From Betaproteobacteria bacterium (GTDB lineage: Bacteria; Pseudomonadota; Gammaproteobacteria; Burkholderiales; Casimicrobiaceae): a stretch of DNA of 64,000 nucleotides. Location of the stretch: contig JADJWJ010000008.1 of NCBI GenBank assembly GCA_016716425.1, forward strand, positions 62,001 through 126,000, read 5' to 3'. Made by a program: the position numbers and the translations under genes. Shown in pieces: positions 10,393-19,155 of this stretch. The notes below the pieces were generated by a model. It saw only the letters and a list, made by a program, of their open reading frames with translations. It had not been told where the DNA came from and did not search any database. Every line of letters starts with the position of its first letter. Within the stretch, counting starts at the first letter, position 1.

Positions 10393-12425
10393 TTGGCGGG
10401 CTGCAGCGTCCGGTGCCGGCGCGCGCGCAGCGCGTGCCACACGAGGAAGAGCGCACACGCCGCGAAACCGATCTCGTCGGTCAGCGGCAGCGCGACGATC
10501 AGGAACGCGGCGGCGCCGATCGCCACGATGCGCTCGAGCCAGTTGAGCGGCGCGAACAGGAAGCCGATCGCGCCGGCGCCCCAGAGCCCGACGGCGAGCA
10601 GCGCCTTGCCGACGACGTAGGCGGTGTCGAAGAGATCGCCGCCCTGCAGCATCAGCGCCGGCGCATAGACGGCCATGTACGGGATCACGAAGCCGGCAAT
10701 GGCGATCCGCACCGCCTGGATGCCGATCTTGAGGCCGCTCTCGTTCGCGATCGACGCGGCGGCGAACGCGGCCAGCGCGACCGGCGGCGTCAGATCGGCC
10801 ATGATGCCGAAGTAGAACACGAACATGTGCGACACGATGAGCGGCACGCCGAGCTTCAGCAGCACCGGGGCCGCCAGCGAGCTCGTGATGATGTAGTTCG
10901 GGATCGTCGGGATACCCATGCCGAGGACCAGGCAGACGATCATCGTCAGGAACAGCGCGAGGAAGAGGTTGCCCTCGCCGATGAGGATGATCTTGCCGCC
11001 GATCTCGGCGGCCACACCGGTCAGGTTGATGACGCCGATGATGACGCCGACCAGCGCGCAGGCGATCGCCACCGGCAGCGCGTGCCGCGCACCGTCGGCC
11101 AGCGCCGTCACCGACAGGCGCAGCGCGCCGCGCTCGCGGCGCAGCGCGTAGACGAGCGCCACCAGCACCGCGATGATCGCGAAGAACGTGATCACGCCGA
11201 ACTGGACGAAGCCCGCGCACGCGAAGCCCAGCAGCACCCAGAACAGGAAGCGCAGCGGGAGGTTGCGCACGCCCGACAGCACGGCGGCGCCGAAGATCAG
11301 GATCACGGTGAGGCCCAGGCCGACGGTGCCGGAGAAGAGCGGCGTGTAGCCCGAGAACAGAAGCACGACGAGGCCGATCAGCGGCAGCAGCAGGTACCAG
11401 CGCTGGCGCACCGCGGTCCACGGATTCGGGCACTCGTCCTTGGGCAGGCCGAGCAGGCCCTTGCGGCCGGCTTCGAGGTGCACCATCCAGAACGCGGTGA
11501 CGAAGTACAGGATCGCCGGGATCGCCGCCGCCTTGCAGATCTCGACGTACGGGACGTTGATCGTCTCCGCCATGATGAACGCGACCGCGCCCATCACCGG
11601 CGGCATGATCTGGCCGCCCATCGAGGAGGTCGCCTCCACGCCGCCCGCGAACGCCGGCGAATAGCCGAAGCGCTTCATCAGCGGGATCGTGAACTGGCCG
11701 GTGGTGACGACGTTGGCCACGCCCGATCCGTTGATCGTCCCCATCAGCCCGGAACTGATCACGCTGACCTTGCCCGGGCCACCGCGCGTGTGGCCGACGG
11801 TGCCCAGCGCGAAGTCGGTGAACAGCGCGATCATCCCGGCCTGCTCGAGGAACGAGCCGAACAGGATGAACAGGAAGATGTACGTCGACGACACGTAGGT
11901 CGGCGTGCCGTAGATGCCCTCGGTGCCGAAGGAGAGCGTGCTCACCACCTGCTCGAACGAGTAGCCGCGGTGCGCGAGCGCGCCCGGCAGGTACTGCCCG
12001 AGCAGCGCGTAGGCGAGGAACAGCGCGCAGATGAACGGCAGCGCCCAGCCCATCATCCGCCGCGCCGCGTCGAACACGAGCACGATCGTCACGGTGCCGA
12101 TCACGAAGTCGAAGGCCGTGAGCTCGCCGGCGCGCTGCGTCAGGTCCGCCTCGAAGATCCAGTGGTAGAACGAGAATGCGAACCCGACGAGCCCCAGCAC
12201 CCAGCCCGCGGCGCGGCCGGCCGCACTCCGGAACAGCACCGGGTGCAGCGCGTACACCATCAGCAGCACGAAGCCGACGTGGATCGCCCGCACCACCTGG
12301 CTCGACAGCGGCGAGAACGCGGCGGTGACGACCTGGAACGACGAGAAGGCGATCGCGATCCAGAAGACGGCGCGCGGCAGGTTGAGCTTGCCGCCGATCT
12401 CCTCGGCGTCGTTCAGCGTCGTCAT
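10389..12425 (-). CDS. Fused TRAP transporter permease (DctQM-like, TAXI type)
   Basis: A 678-residue inner-membrane protein joining the small four-helix and large twelve-helix subunits of a TRAP transporter in one chain, as is usual for TAXI systems. Conserved blocks seen: GGPGKVSVISSGLMGTINGSG (about residues 217-237, split by glycine turns), EATSSMGGQIMPPVMGA, and GMGIPTIPNYI in the second half. It uses an ion gradient to import the organic acid captured by the neighbouring periplasmic binding protein. The downstream DUF1850 gene overlaps by 4 nt; the binding-protein gene lies 100 bp upstream on the same strand. Confidence 0.93.
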   Translation of the reverse strand: MTTLNDAEEIGGKLNLPRAVFWIAIAFSSFQVVTAAFSPLSSQVVRAIHVGFVLLMVYALHPVLFRSAAGRAAGWVLGLVGFAFSFYHWIFEADLTQRAGELTAFDFVIGTVTIVLVFDAARRMMGWALPFICALFLAYALLGQYLPGALAHRGYSFEQVVSTLSFGTEGIYGTPTYVSSTYIFLFILFGSFLEQAGMIALFTDFALGTVGHTRGGPGKVSVISSGLMGTINGSGVANVVTTGQFTIPLMKRFGYSPAFAGGVEATSSMGGQIMPPVMGAVAFIMAETINVPYVEICKAAAIPAILYFVTAFWMVHLEAGRKGLLGLPKDECPNPWTAVRQRWYLLLPLIGLVVLLFSGYTPLFSGTVGLGLTVILIFGAAVLSGVRNLPLRFLFWVLLGFACAGFVQFGVITFFAIIAVLVALVYALRRERGALRLSVTALADGARHALPVAIACALVGVIIGVINLTGVAAEIGGKIILIGEGNLFLALFLTMIVCLVLGMGIPTIPNYIITSSLAAPVLLKLGVPLIVSHMFVFYFGIMADLTPPVALAAFAAASIANESGLKIGIQAVRIAIAGFVIPYMAVYAPALMLQGGDLFDTAYVVGKALLAVGLWGAGAIGFLFAPLNWLERIVAIGAAAFLIVALPLTDEIGFAACALFLVWHALRARRHRTLQPAK

Positions 12426-12525
12426 CGCGGCACCTCGCGGCGGGGTCCGGCGTCCTGCGGAAGTGCGATGCGGCGGGCCGAACCGCGTCCGGGCCGCCGC
12501 ATCGTCGGAGAGTTGCGTTCGCCGG

Positions 12526-13479
12526 CTACTTGATGACGCCGACTTCCTTGTAGTAGCGCTCGGCGCCCGGGTGCAGCGGCACCGGCATGCCCTTGGTCGC
12601 GTTCTCGCGCTTGATCGCCTTGGCCGCGTTGTGCGCCGCGTACATCGTGTCGAGGTTCTCGTACAGCGCCTTGGCCATCTGGTAGGCGAGGTCGTTGGAC
12701 ACGTCCGAGTGCGTGACGAGGAAGTTCGGGATGGCCGCGGTCGGGACGTCGGCGGTCTGGCCCTCGTAGGTGTTGGCCGGGATCACCGCCGGCTGGTAGG
12801 CGGGGTCGCCGACCTTGGCGACGACTTCGGGCGGAACCGCGACGACGACGATCTTGACCGAGGTCGCGAGGTCGCGGATCGACGCCACGCCCAGGCCCGC
12901 CGACTGCAGCGTCGCGTCGAGCTGGCGGTTCTTGATGAGTTCGACCGACTCGCCGAACGGCAAGTATTCGACCTTGGCCAGGTCCTTGTACGAAAGCCCG
13001 GCGGCCTTGAAGATCGCCCGGGCGTTCAGCTCCGTGCCCGACTTGGCGGCGCCGACCGACACCCGCTTGCCCTTCAGGTCGGCCAGCGTCTTGATGCCCG
13101 AATCGGCGCTCGCCACGATCTGGATGTAGTTGTTATAGGTGGCCGACAGCCCGCGCAGCTTCTTGAGCGGCGTCTTGAAGCCGGCCTCCTCGTCGCCCTT
13201 CCACGCGTCGGACAGCGCGTCGCCCAGCGTCAGCGCCAACTCGCCGCGGCCGGCCTGCAGCAGGTTGAGGTTCTCGGCCGAGGCCTTGGTCACCTGCGCC
13301 GTCGACTTCACGTTGGGGATGGCCTTGCCGTAGACCTGGGCCAGCGCGACGCCCAGCGGGTAGTACACGCCGCTCTGGCCGCCGGTGAGGATGTTGATGA
13401 ACTGCTGCGCCGACGCGGGCGCCGCAACGAGCGCCGCCAGGCCGAACGCGGCCGCGGCGAGGGAACGGGCGAAACGCAT
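12526..13479 (-). CDS. TAXI family TRAP solute-binding protein
   Basis: Periplasmic receptor of the adjacent TRAP system, 317 residues. Start at ATG 13479 is preferred over an upstream in-frame GTG because GGAGG lies 5-6 nt before it and it opens a clean signal peptide (MRFARSLAAAAFGLAAL...ASA). The mature chain starts QQFINILTGGQSGVYYPLG, the diagnostic TAXI (TRAP-associated extracytoplasmic immunogenic) motif. Related proteins bind glutamate/glutamine or other organic acids; the ligand here cannot be read from sequence. Operon order: binding protein, fused permease, DUF1850. Confidence 0.92.
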   Translation of the reverse strand: MRFARSLAAAAFGLAALVAAPASAQQFINILTGGQSGVYYPLGVALAQVYGKAIPNVKSTAQVTKASAENLNLLQAGRGELALTLGDALSDAWKGDEEAGFKTPLKKLRGLSATYNNYIQIVASADSGIKTLADLKGKRVSVGAAKSGTELNARAIFKAAGLSYKDLAKVEYLPFGESVELIKNRQLDATLQSAGLGVASIRDLATSVKIVVVAVPPEVVAKVGDPAYQPAVIPANTYEGQTADVPTAAIPNFLVTHSDVSNDLAYQMAKALYENLDTMYAAHNAAKAIKRENATKGMPVPLHPGAERYYKEVGVIK

Positions 13480-13549
13480 GAGGGACCTCCAGGAAGTGAC
13501 GGACAACCGGGTACGGCGGGCGGCCGGTGCGATCCGGCTCTGACGGTCG

Positions 13550-13558
13550 AATATAGCA
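13550..13558 (-). promoter_or_regulatory. Extended -10 promoter for the TAXI-TRAP operon
   Basis: The minus strand reads TGCTATATT, an extended -10 (TGn + TATATT), about 70 bp upstream of the TAXI ATG. No clear -35 is visible, as expected for an extended -10 promoter. Confidence 0.4.
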
Positions 13559-13602
13559 AAAACCCCGGACGCCGCGGCTCGGCGCCGGGACGGCCCCGGA
13601 TC

Positions 13603-13653
13603 AGGGTCTGACCCTTAACATGCACTGGAATGCATGTTAAGGGTCAGACCCCT
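13603..13653. repeat. 50-bp nested palindrome, copy 2
   Basis: Canonical arms with centre CACTGGAATG; ends 12 bp beyond the stop codon of the downstream-strand methyltransferase gene (minus strand). It separates that gene from the TAXI-TRAP promoter region. Confidence 0.95.
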
Positions 13654-13665
13654 GGCGGGATAGGG

Positions 13666-14424
13666 CTAGCCGATGCGGGTGCCGGGACGGTAGAAGAGGT
13701 ACATCGCGAAACCCAGCGTGTCGCGGCCCCAGCGCAGGTAGGCGTCGCGCCACTTCCGGATGCGCTCCAGCATTGCCGGCACGTCCGGGTCGTCCGCCTG
13801 CTCGCGCGCGTAGCGCTCGATCGACCGGCAGTACTTCCACTCGTACTCGTCCCACTCGTCGCTGTTGGCCGTGGTCGCGTGCATCGGAATCAGGCCCGCC
13901 TCGATGCCGGCCTGGACGTTGCCGCGGTGGTCGAGGAATTCGCCGTGCTCCGCCCCGAGCACGGCGAGGTAGTCCGGGTGGGCGCGCGTGCGCCAGTAAC
14001 CCTCGCCGATCAGGATGTAGCCGCCGCCCTTGGTCCAGGCCTTGAGCTGGTGGCAGATGCCGGACATGCCGCCGGCAATGCCGCCGGCCCCGAGCATGAC
14101 CGACAGGTGGAACGTCTCCGGGTCCGCCCGAAAGTCGCGGATGTCGACGTCGTCGAGATGGAGCTTGCCGAGCGCACCCGTCCACTCCGCGCGCTCGCGC
14201 GCCTGGTCGAGCATCATCGACGAACGGTCGATCGCCACCACGTTCGAGCCGAAACGCTCGATGATCCGCAGCGCCAGCTCGGCGCGCCCGCACCCGAGGT
14301 CGAGCACCATCGACGTCTCGTCGAGCGGCAGGAGATCGAGCAGGCGCTCGACCTTGGGGGCGGCGATCGGGTTGCAGTAGTCGTGGTCGCGGTGCGCGAT
14401 GGCGCTGAACTTGTACGGATTCAT
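13666..14424 (-). CDS. Class I SAM-dependent methyltransferase
   Basis: A 252-residue cytosolic protein with the SAM-binding motif I VLDLGCGRAELAL (about residues 40-52) and the acidic end of strand beta2 VVAIDRSS (about 62-69). The N-terminus MNPYKFSAIAHRDHDYCNPI is specific to an uncharacterised subfamily. ATG 14424 overlaps the ampG stop codon (ATGA), so the two are translationally coupled. The methyl acceptor is unknown. The 50-bp palindrome follows the stop after 12 bp. Confidence 0.8.
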   Translation of the reverse strand: MNPYKFSAIAHRDHDYCNPIAAPKVERLLDLLPLDETSMVLDLGCGRAELALRIIERFGSNVVAIDRSSMMLDQARERAEWTGALGKLHLDDVDIRDFRADPETFHLSVMLGAGGIAGGMSGICHQLKAWTKGGGYILIGEGYWRTRAHPDYLAVLGAEHGEFLDHRGNVQAGIEAGLIPMHATTANSDEWDEYEWKYCRSIERYAREQADDPDVPAMLERIRKWRDAYLRWGRDTLGFAMYLFYRPGTRIG

Positions 14425-15704
14425 CGGCGACCCTCCTCCCCGGCCTGTGCGTGCCATGGAGCGACACGCAAGAGTAATGCCATTCCGGGCAGCGCGAGCA
14501 CCGTGCAGATCAGGAAGAAATTGAACCAGCCGGTCTGGGCGACGATCCAGCCGGTCGTGGCGTTGACGACGGTCCGCGGCACCGCCGACAGGCTGGTGAA
14601 GAGCGCGAACTGGGTCGCCGTGAAGCGGGGGTTGGTCGCCCGGGCGATGAAGGCGACGTAGGCGACGGTGCCGAGGCCCACGCCCAGCGCCTCGAACGCG
14701 ATGACCACGCCGAGTGCTACGACGTCGGGCCGGCCGAGCCACGCCAACCACGCGAAGCCGAGGATCGACACGAGCTGGACGACGCCGAAGAGCCAGAGGC
14801 CGCGGTTGATGCCGATCTTGACCATCCAGAGGCCGCCCAGCATGCCGCCGATCACGCTTGCCCACAGGCCGGCGTTCTTGGCGACGACCCCGATCTCCGT
14901 CTTGGTGAAGCCCATCTCGAGGTAGAACGGCGTGGCGAGCGCCGTGGCCATGCTGTCGCCCAGCTTGTAGAGAAAGATGAACGCGAGGATCAGCAGCGCA
15001 TCGCGCCAGCCGGAGCGCTCGATGAACTCGCGGAACGGCAGCACCACCGCGTCGCGCAGCGTCTTCGGCGCGGCAGCGGTCGCGGCCGGCTCGCGGACCA
15101 TCAGCGTCATCGCGAGACCGGGCAGCATGAAGAGGGCGGTCACGAAGAACACCGATGGCCACGGCATCCGGTCGGCGAGGATCAGCGACAGCGAGCCTGG
15201 GACGAGGCTCGAGATGCGGTACGCGTTGACGTGGATCGAATTGCCGAGGCCCAGCTCGACCTCGGGCAGCAGCTCGCGGCGGTAGGCGTCGATCGCGATG
15301 TCGAGCGTGGCCGAGAAGAGCGCGACGCCGGCCGCGAGGTAGGCGATGGTCCAGATCTCGGTCGCAGGCTGCAGGACGCCAAGCGCGGCGATGGACGCGA
15401 TCAGCGTGACGTGCATCAGGAACATCCAGCCGCGGCGGCGACCCAGCCAGGGCAGCGCGTAGCGGTCGACCAGCGGCGACCAGACGAACTTCCACGTGTA
15501 CGGCAGGCCGATCAGTGCGAAGAGGCCAATCTGCTTCAAATCCGCGCCCTCGGACTTGAGCCAGGCCGGGACGAGGTTGATCAGGAGGTAGAGCGGCAGG
15601 CCGGAGGAAAAGCCCGTGAACACGCAGATGAGCATCCGCGGGTTGATGAGCGCCTCGCGCCACGTCTCCTTGCGCGGCGCGGCGGCGGGCGGCGGATCGG
15701 CCAT
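14421..15704 (-). CDS. ampG: AmpG family muropeptide MFS permease
   Basis: A 427-residue major-facilitator protein of the inner membrane importing anhydro-muropeptides for peptidoglycan recycling. Family traits: N-terminal LINPRMLICVFTGFSSGLPL, the AmpG signature LPYTWKFVWSPLVDRY near residues 67-82, and QDIAIDAYRRE-like ATLDIAIDAYRREL at about 133-146, with roughly 12 hydrophobic segments. No beta-lactamase or ampR gene is nearby. Coupling with a methyltransferase downstream is unusual and gives no further hint. Confidence 0.88.
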   Translation of the reverse strand: MADPPPAAAPRKETWREALINPRMLICVFTGFSSGLPLYLLINLVPAWLKSEGADLKQIGLFALIGLPYTWKFVWSPLVDRYALPWLGRRRGWMFLMHVTLIASIAALGVLQPATEIWTIAYLAAGVALFSATLDIAIDAYRRELLPEVELGLGNSIHVNAYRISSLVPGSLSLILADRMPWPSVFFVTALFMLPGLAMTLMVREPAATAAAPKTLRDAVVLPFREFIERSGWRDALLILAFIFLYKLGDSMATALATPFYLEMGFTKTEIGVVAKNAGLWASVIGGMLGGLWMVKIGINRGLWLFGVVQLVSILGFAWLAWLGRPDVVALGVVIAFEALGVGLGTVAYVAFIARATNPRFTATQFALFTSLSAVPRTVVNATTGWIVAQTGWFNFFLICTVLALPGMALLLRVAPWHAQAGEEGRR

Positions 15705-15729
15705 CGGCAGATTCTAACTGCCCACCTCG

Positions 15730-15779
15730 AGGGTCTGACCCTTAACATGAAGTGGATTGCATGTTAGGGGTCAGACCCT
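15730..15779. repeat. 50-bp nested palindrome, copy 3
   Basis: Canonical outer arms; the left inner arm is changed (TTAACATGAAGTGG) while the right arm TTGCATGTTA is intact. It lies 9 bp past the stop of the HAD lipoprotein gene and 25 bp upstream of ampG. Confidence 0.93.
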
Positions 15780-15788
15780 TAGCCGACG

Positions 15789-16838
15789 CTACGGCTTGAG
15801 CTCGTGCGGGAAGATGACTTTCCAGTCGTTCTTCATGTCGATCAGTAACCAGCTGAGCCGCGGCGCGAGGTCGAGGCCTTCGCTCAGACGGCCGACCGAC
15901 GTATTGCGGTCGTACGCGTACTCGCGTACCGCGTCCGTATGCCAGACGAACGCCGCCAAGCGGGGGCGCGACCTGCTGGCCGGGCTGTTGGTCGTCGTCT
16001 GCAGCATCGCGAGGTCGCCGTCGGAGTTGCCGAAGGCGGCGATCGGCACGCGACCGATCACGTGGTCGATGCCGATCGCCTTACCCGGCCCGTCGTCGAG
16101 CAGCATCAGCTTCGGCTCAGCCGTGACCGTCGCGACGTCGCCGGCGAACGCGTACTTCGCGTCGAACGACGTGCCGATCACCTGCTCCGGCGGAATGCCG
16201 TAGGCCTTGTCGGCGAAGCTGCGGATGAAGTCGAGCGTGCCGCCGGAGACGATGTAAGTCCTGTAGCCGTTGGCGCGGAAAAACGCGAGCACTTCCAGCA
16301 TCGGCTGGTAAACGAGTTCGGTGTACGGGCGGTTGAAGCGCGGGTGCCTCGTCACCGCGAGCCAGTCGGCCGCCTCCTTCTGGAATTGGGCCGACGTGCG
16401 GCCAGCGTGCGTCGCGGCAATAAGCTTGAAGAAGTCGGCCTCGCTCAACTTCGCCATCGCCGCGCGATCGCCCTCGATCACCGCCTTGAACGGCTGCTCG
16501 TCGCGCCACGCCGGGTTGGCGGCGGCCATCGCCTTGATGCGATCGACGGTGAACAGCACCTCGACATACATCGGATGCTCGGTCCACAGCGTGCCGTCGT
16601 TGTCGAACGTCGCAATGCGCTCGGCCACCGGCACGAAGCCGGCGCTGCCGGGCCGCGTAGTGTCGGCGACGAACCTGACGATCGCGGCCTTCGCCGCACC
16701 CTCGTTCCAGGACGGCAGCGGGTCGGACGCGCGTATGCCGGCGCAACCGACGAGGACGATGGCCGCGACGAGCCACGCCGCGCATTGCCCGACGACCGAC
16801 TTCAACCACGTTTCGCGTTCGCGCGCCTGAATTCCCAT
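15789..16838 (-). CDS. HAD-superfamily phosphatase, predicted lipoprotein
   Basis: A 349-residue HAD hydrolase. The N-terminal hydrophobic segment ends in the lipobox LVGC, so it is probably a lipoprotein. HAD motif I is FDNDGTLW (about residues 79-86; nucleophile Asp followed by Asn rather than Asp at +1), motif II VSGGT, and motif IV FGNSDGD. The overall pattern resembles exported phosphoserine-phosphatase-like HAD proteins; the substrate is unknown. Start is ATG 16838; a TTG two codons earlier is also in frame but less likely. The 50-bp palindrome follows its stop. Confidence 0.8.
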   Translation of the reverse strand: MGIQARERETWLKSVVGQCAAWLVAAIVLVGCAGIRASDPLPSWNEGAAKAAIVRFVADTTRPGSAGFVPVAERIATFDNDGTLWTEHPMYVEVLFTVDRIKAMAAANPAWRDEQPFKAVIEGDRAAMAKLSEADFFKLIAATHAGRTSAQFQKEAADWLAVTRHPRFNRPYTELVYQPMLEVLAFFRANGYRTYIVSGGTLDFIRSFADKAYGIPPEQVIGTSFDAKYAFAGDVATVTAEPKLMLLDDGPGKAIGIDHVIGRVPIAAFGNSDGDLAMLQTTTNSPASRSRPRLAAFVWHTDAVREYAYDRNTSVGRLSEGLDLAPRLSWLLIDMKNDWKVIFPHELKP

Positions 16839-16975
16839 TGCCAACCTCGTAGTCTGTCGTCCGGGGCGGGCTGCACCCGGCCCGCAAGTGTAGCGGCCCG
16901 GACTCGCCCTGACGCGAAGGCCGGTGCTAGCATTGGCATGAAGTTCGCTCGCATCGCACCACGCCGGGAGGCCCC

Positions 16976-17740
16976 ATGGAGTGCGTAAAGTGCGGCAAGC
17001 CGCTGGAGTCCGACGCGAAGTTCTGCGCCAACTGCGGGACCGTGGTCGGGTTGTCGCCGTCGTCGCACACGCCCGGAGTGGGCTTCACGCCCAAGCCGCC
17101 GGCCGAACCGTCGCCGCCGTCGCTTTCGCCCTCGCTGGGCGATCCCCGCGTCGCGGGCCTGATCGCGCGGGTCACGGCGATCATTCTCCGCCCGGCGAGC
17201 GAGTGGCCCGTCATCGCCAACGAGGCGACGACGGCGTCGACGATCTACACGGGCTACGTGGCGCCGCTCGCGGCGATCGGCGTGATCGCGATGTTCCTGG
17301 GCCAGGTGCTGATCGGCACCAGCGTGCCGCTGCTGGGAACCGTGCGGACCGGCATCGCCAGCGGGCTCACCGGCGCGATCGTCATGTACGTGATGGCATT
17401 CGTCGGCGTGTGGGTGCTGTCGTTCATTGTCGACTTCCTGGCGCCGCAGTTCGGCGGCCAGCGCGACCCGCTGCGGGCACTCAAGGTGGTCGCGTACAGC
17501 TACACGCCGGCGTGGGTCGCGGGCGTGCTGCACCTCGTTCCGTCGCTCGGCGCGCTCGTGCTGCTCGCGACCCTTTATGGCCTCTACGTCATGTACCTCG
17601 GCCTGCCAGTGCTGATGCGCACCCCGGCGGAAAAGGCCATGCCGTACACGGCGGTGGTCGTGGTCTGCGCGATCCTCGTGTTCTTCGTCCTCGGGGCGTT
17701 GTCGATGTGCGTCGGAGGGATGGGCGCGATAGCGATGTAG
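16976..17740 (+). CDS. Zinc-ribbon Yip1-family membrane protein
   Basis: A 254-residue protein with an N-terminal zinc ribbon (CVKCGKPLESDAKFCANCG, residues 3-21, two CxxC pairs), a Pro-rich linker, and a Yip1-type domain with about five membrane helices from residue 60 on. GGAGG sits 5 nt before the ATG. Bacterial Yip1 proteins have no settled function. It is divergent from the HAD gene, and its stop lies 3 bp from the 3' end of the RAYT gene on the opposite strand. Confidence 0.8.
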   Translation: MECVKCGKPLESDAKFCANCGTVVGLSPSSHTPGVGFTPKPPAEPSPPSLSPSLGDPRVAGLIARVTAIILRPASEWPVIANEATTASTIYTGYVAPLAAIGVIAMFLGQVLIGTSVPLLGTVRTGIASGLTGAIVMYVMAFVGVWVLSFIVDFLAPQFGGQRDPLRALKVVAYSYTPAWVAGVLHLVPSLGALVLLATLYGLYVMYLGLPVLMRTPAEKAMPYTAVVVVCAILVFFVLGALSMCVGGMGAIAM

Positions 17741-17743
17741 GGA

Positions 17744-18430
17744 TCAGAGGGCCCACGGTGCGGTGCGCGCGCGAAGCGGTGCCGCGCGCCGGCACTGCGC
17801 GGAAATGTGCCGGACGAACGCTGCGTCACCCAGCGCCCAGCCACTCCGCGTCGCGGTGCGGATTGCGCGGAGAGCGTTGTCGGGGAGGGCCCCGCGAAAG
17901 AGTTCGCGATATGCGTCGCGCTGCTCGCCTGCATTGCGCCCGAGAGCGAGGAAGTTCGGATGTCGCGCCACCAGTGCGTCGGCTTCGCCGCAGGCGTTGG
18001 CACGGAAGCTCGACCACGGATACTCGGCGGGATCCGCCACCACTCCGGCACGCACCGGGTTGAGTTCGATGTAGCGCATGCAGGTGAGCAGGTAGGCGTC
18101 GTGATGAACGACCGCTGCCCGGTACCGGCCTTCGAAGCGAGACCCGGTCCGGGCGTACTTGGCGTTGAGGTACTGCGCAAAGACGCCGCCGGTCCAGTGC
18201 ATCGCGCTGGGCATGCTGCTCGCGCCGTGCGGCGTGGCCAGCAAGTGGACGTGGTTGGTCATCAGCACATAGGCGTGCACGACGACCCCGTAGCGCGCCC
18301 CCGCCAGGACCAGCAGGGCACGGAAGCGCGTGAAGTCCTCTACGTCGACGAAGAGCGCGGACCGGTCGTTGCCGCGCTGGATCACATGCAGCGGCAGTCC
18401 GGGCACGAAGATGCGGGGCATCCGGGGCAT
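17744..18430 (-). CDS. REP-associated tyrosine transposase (RAYT, Y1/HUH family)
   Basis: A 228-residue single-strand DNA transposase of the IS200-like Y1 class, domesticated RAYT subgroup. Key features: PGLPLHVIQRGNDRSALF at the N-terminus, the metal-binding HUH motif NHVHLL (about residues 64-69), TGSRFEGRYRAAVV, and the catalytic-helix region YLLTCMRYIELNPVRAGVV with its Tyr (about 125-143). The true start is ATG 18430 (MPRMPRIFVPG); the frame stays open upstream into a 50-bp palindrome only by chance. RAYTs are single-copy genes thought to spread cognate REP palindromes. One full palindrome lies 50 bp upstream, and GGGATCAGAGGG just past its stop resembles a decayed arm. Confidence 0.9.
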   Translation of the reverse strand: MPRMPRIFVPGLPLHVIQRGNDRSALFVDVEDFTRFRALLVLAGARYGVVVHAYVLMTNHVHLLATPHGASSMPSAMHWTGGVFAQYLNAKYARTGSRFEGRYRAAVVHHDAYLLTCMRYIELNPVRAGVVADPAEYPWSSFRANACGEADALVARHPNFLALGRNAGEQRDAYRELFRGALPDNALRAIRTATRSGWALGDAAFVRHISAQCRRAAPLRARTAPWAL

Positions 18431-18480
18431 GGCCGGGAAGCTAAGGCGCGCCCGCCGCACGCGCCATCGGCCAAAAGTCG

Positions 18481-18530
18481 AGGGTCTGACCCTTAACATG
18501 CACTATAGTGCACGTTAAGGGTCAGACCCC
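18481..18530. repeat. 50-bp nested palindrome, copy 4 (between RAYT and IS-derived element)
   Basis: Canonical arms with a perfectly palindromic centre CACTATAGTG; one inner base differs (CACGTTAA). It lies 50 bp upstream of the RAYT start and directly abuts the left end of the first IS4-derived element. Confidence 0.95.
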
Positions 18531-19116
18531 ACTACTGTCCGGTTAACTCTCGAACAGATTCAATTGGTTGCTGGAAGTGTGATCGGGGGTGGCTGGCGCA
18601 GCGAAGTCAAGTAGCTGATTCAATCGCGTTGTTTCGAACATGGTCGGGCGCAGGATTTGCAGCGTTTCGTAAAGCGTCGCGGATGGCTCGAGGCGCTGCT
18701 TCACGATGGCGCGCGACTCGTTCGCTTCGGCCAGCGTCGACCCTGCCACGGCGCCGCGAATGCCCAGGCGATAGAGCTTGGCCTGCTGTGCCCGCAGACA
18801 AGCTTCGATGTCGCGCAGGCTCTCGCGATAGGTCAATTGCGCGAGGGCCATGCAGCGGAATTGATTGGCACAGCTGACGCCGCGAACTCGAGGATCGCCG
18901 CCGTAGCGGCTGACGATGCGGCCGAAGCTCTTCCACGGCAGATGCTCCATCAACTGCACAAACACCACCCTGCCGACGTGCATGAACCCCGCCGCCGCCG
19001 AAACCCGCAGCTTCGCGCAAGACGCCGTTCAAATCGGGGGCCGCCCAAGAATGAATCTTTGCCCAGACAATGCAGCGCCTTGCGCGGCTTGCACGGCTCG
19101 TTAACCGGACACTGGT
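18531..19116 (-). mobile_element. Internally deleted IS4-family element (MITE-like), copy A
   Basis: A 586-bp element with terminal inverted repeats ACTACTGTCCGGTTAAC (left) and GTTAACCGGACACTGGT (right). It encodes only the two ends of an IS4-family transposase (see the remnant gene inside). It is about 98% identical to copy B at 25569-26155. The bases just outside both ends are GGTCAGACCCC on the left and GCGGTCTGACC on the right, so the inverted symmetry continues into the 50-bp palindrome family. It has no catalytic domain and must be mobilised in trans, if at all. Confidence 0.88.
18543..18983 (-). pseudogene. IS4-family transposase remnant (N- and C-termini joined)
   Basis: An open frame of 146 residues. 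Residues 1-78 (from MHVGRVVFVQLMEHLPWKSF through LAEANESR) match the DUF4372-type N-terminus of IS4-family transposases. They join directly to the C-terminal tail (AIVKQRLEPSATLYETLQIL ... SNQLNLFES). The whole DDE catalytic core, roughly 250 residues, is missing without a frameshift. The product could still bind element ends but cannot catalyse transposition. Confidence 0.85.
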
Positions 19117-19147
19117 GCGGTCTGACCACCAAGCCAGACCCCTAAGC
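19117..19147. repeat. Decayed palindrome remnant at right end of IS copy A
   Basis: GCGGTCTGACCACCAAGCCAGACCCCTAAGCC keeps parts of two GGGTC-GACCC arms with the inner palindrome lost. It lies between the IS right end and the sortase stop codon. Confidence 0.6.
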
Positions 19148-19155
19148 CGAATCGC

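Noticed and set aside
10359..12533. 724-residue plus-strand frame over the TRAP permease
   Set aside because: Antisense of a clear membrane protein; His/Arg/Asp-rich low-complexity composition with no family likeness.
17744..18499. Longer RAYT start at 18499
   Set aside because: The first 23 codons come from the palindrome and spacer; MPRMPRIFVPG at 18430 fits the family start.
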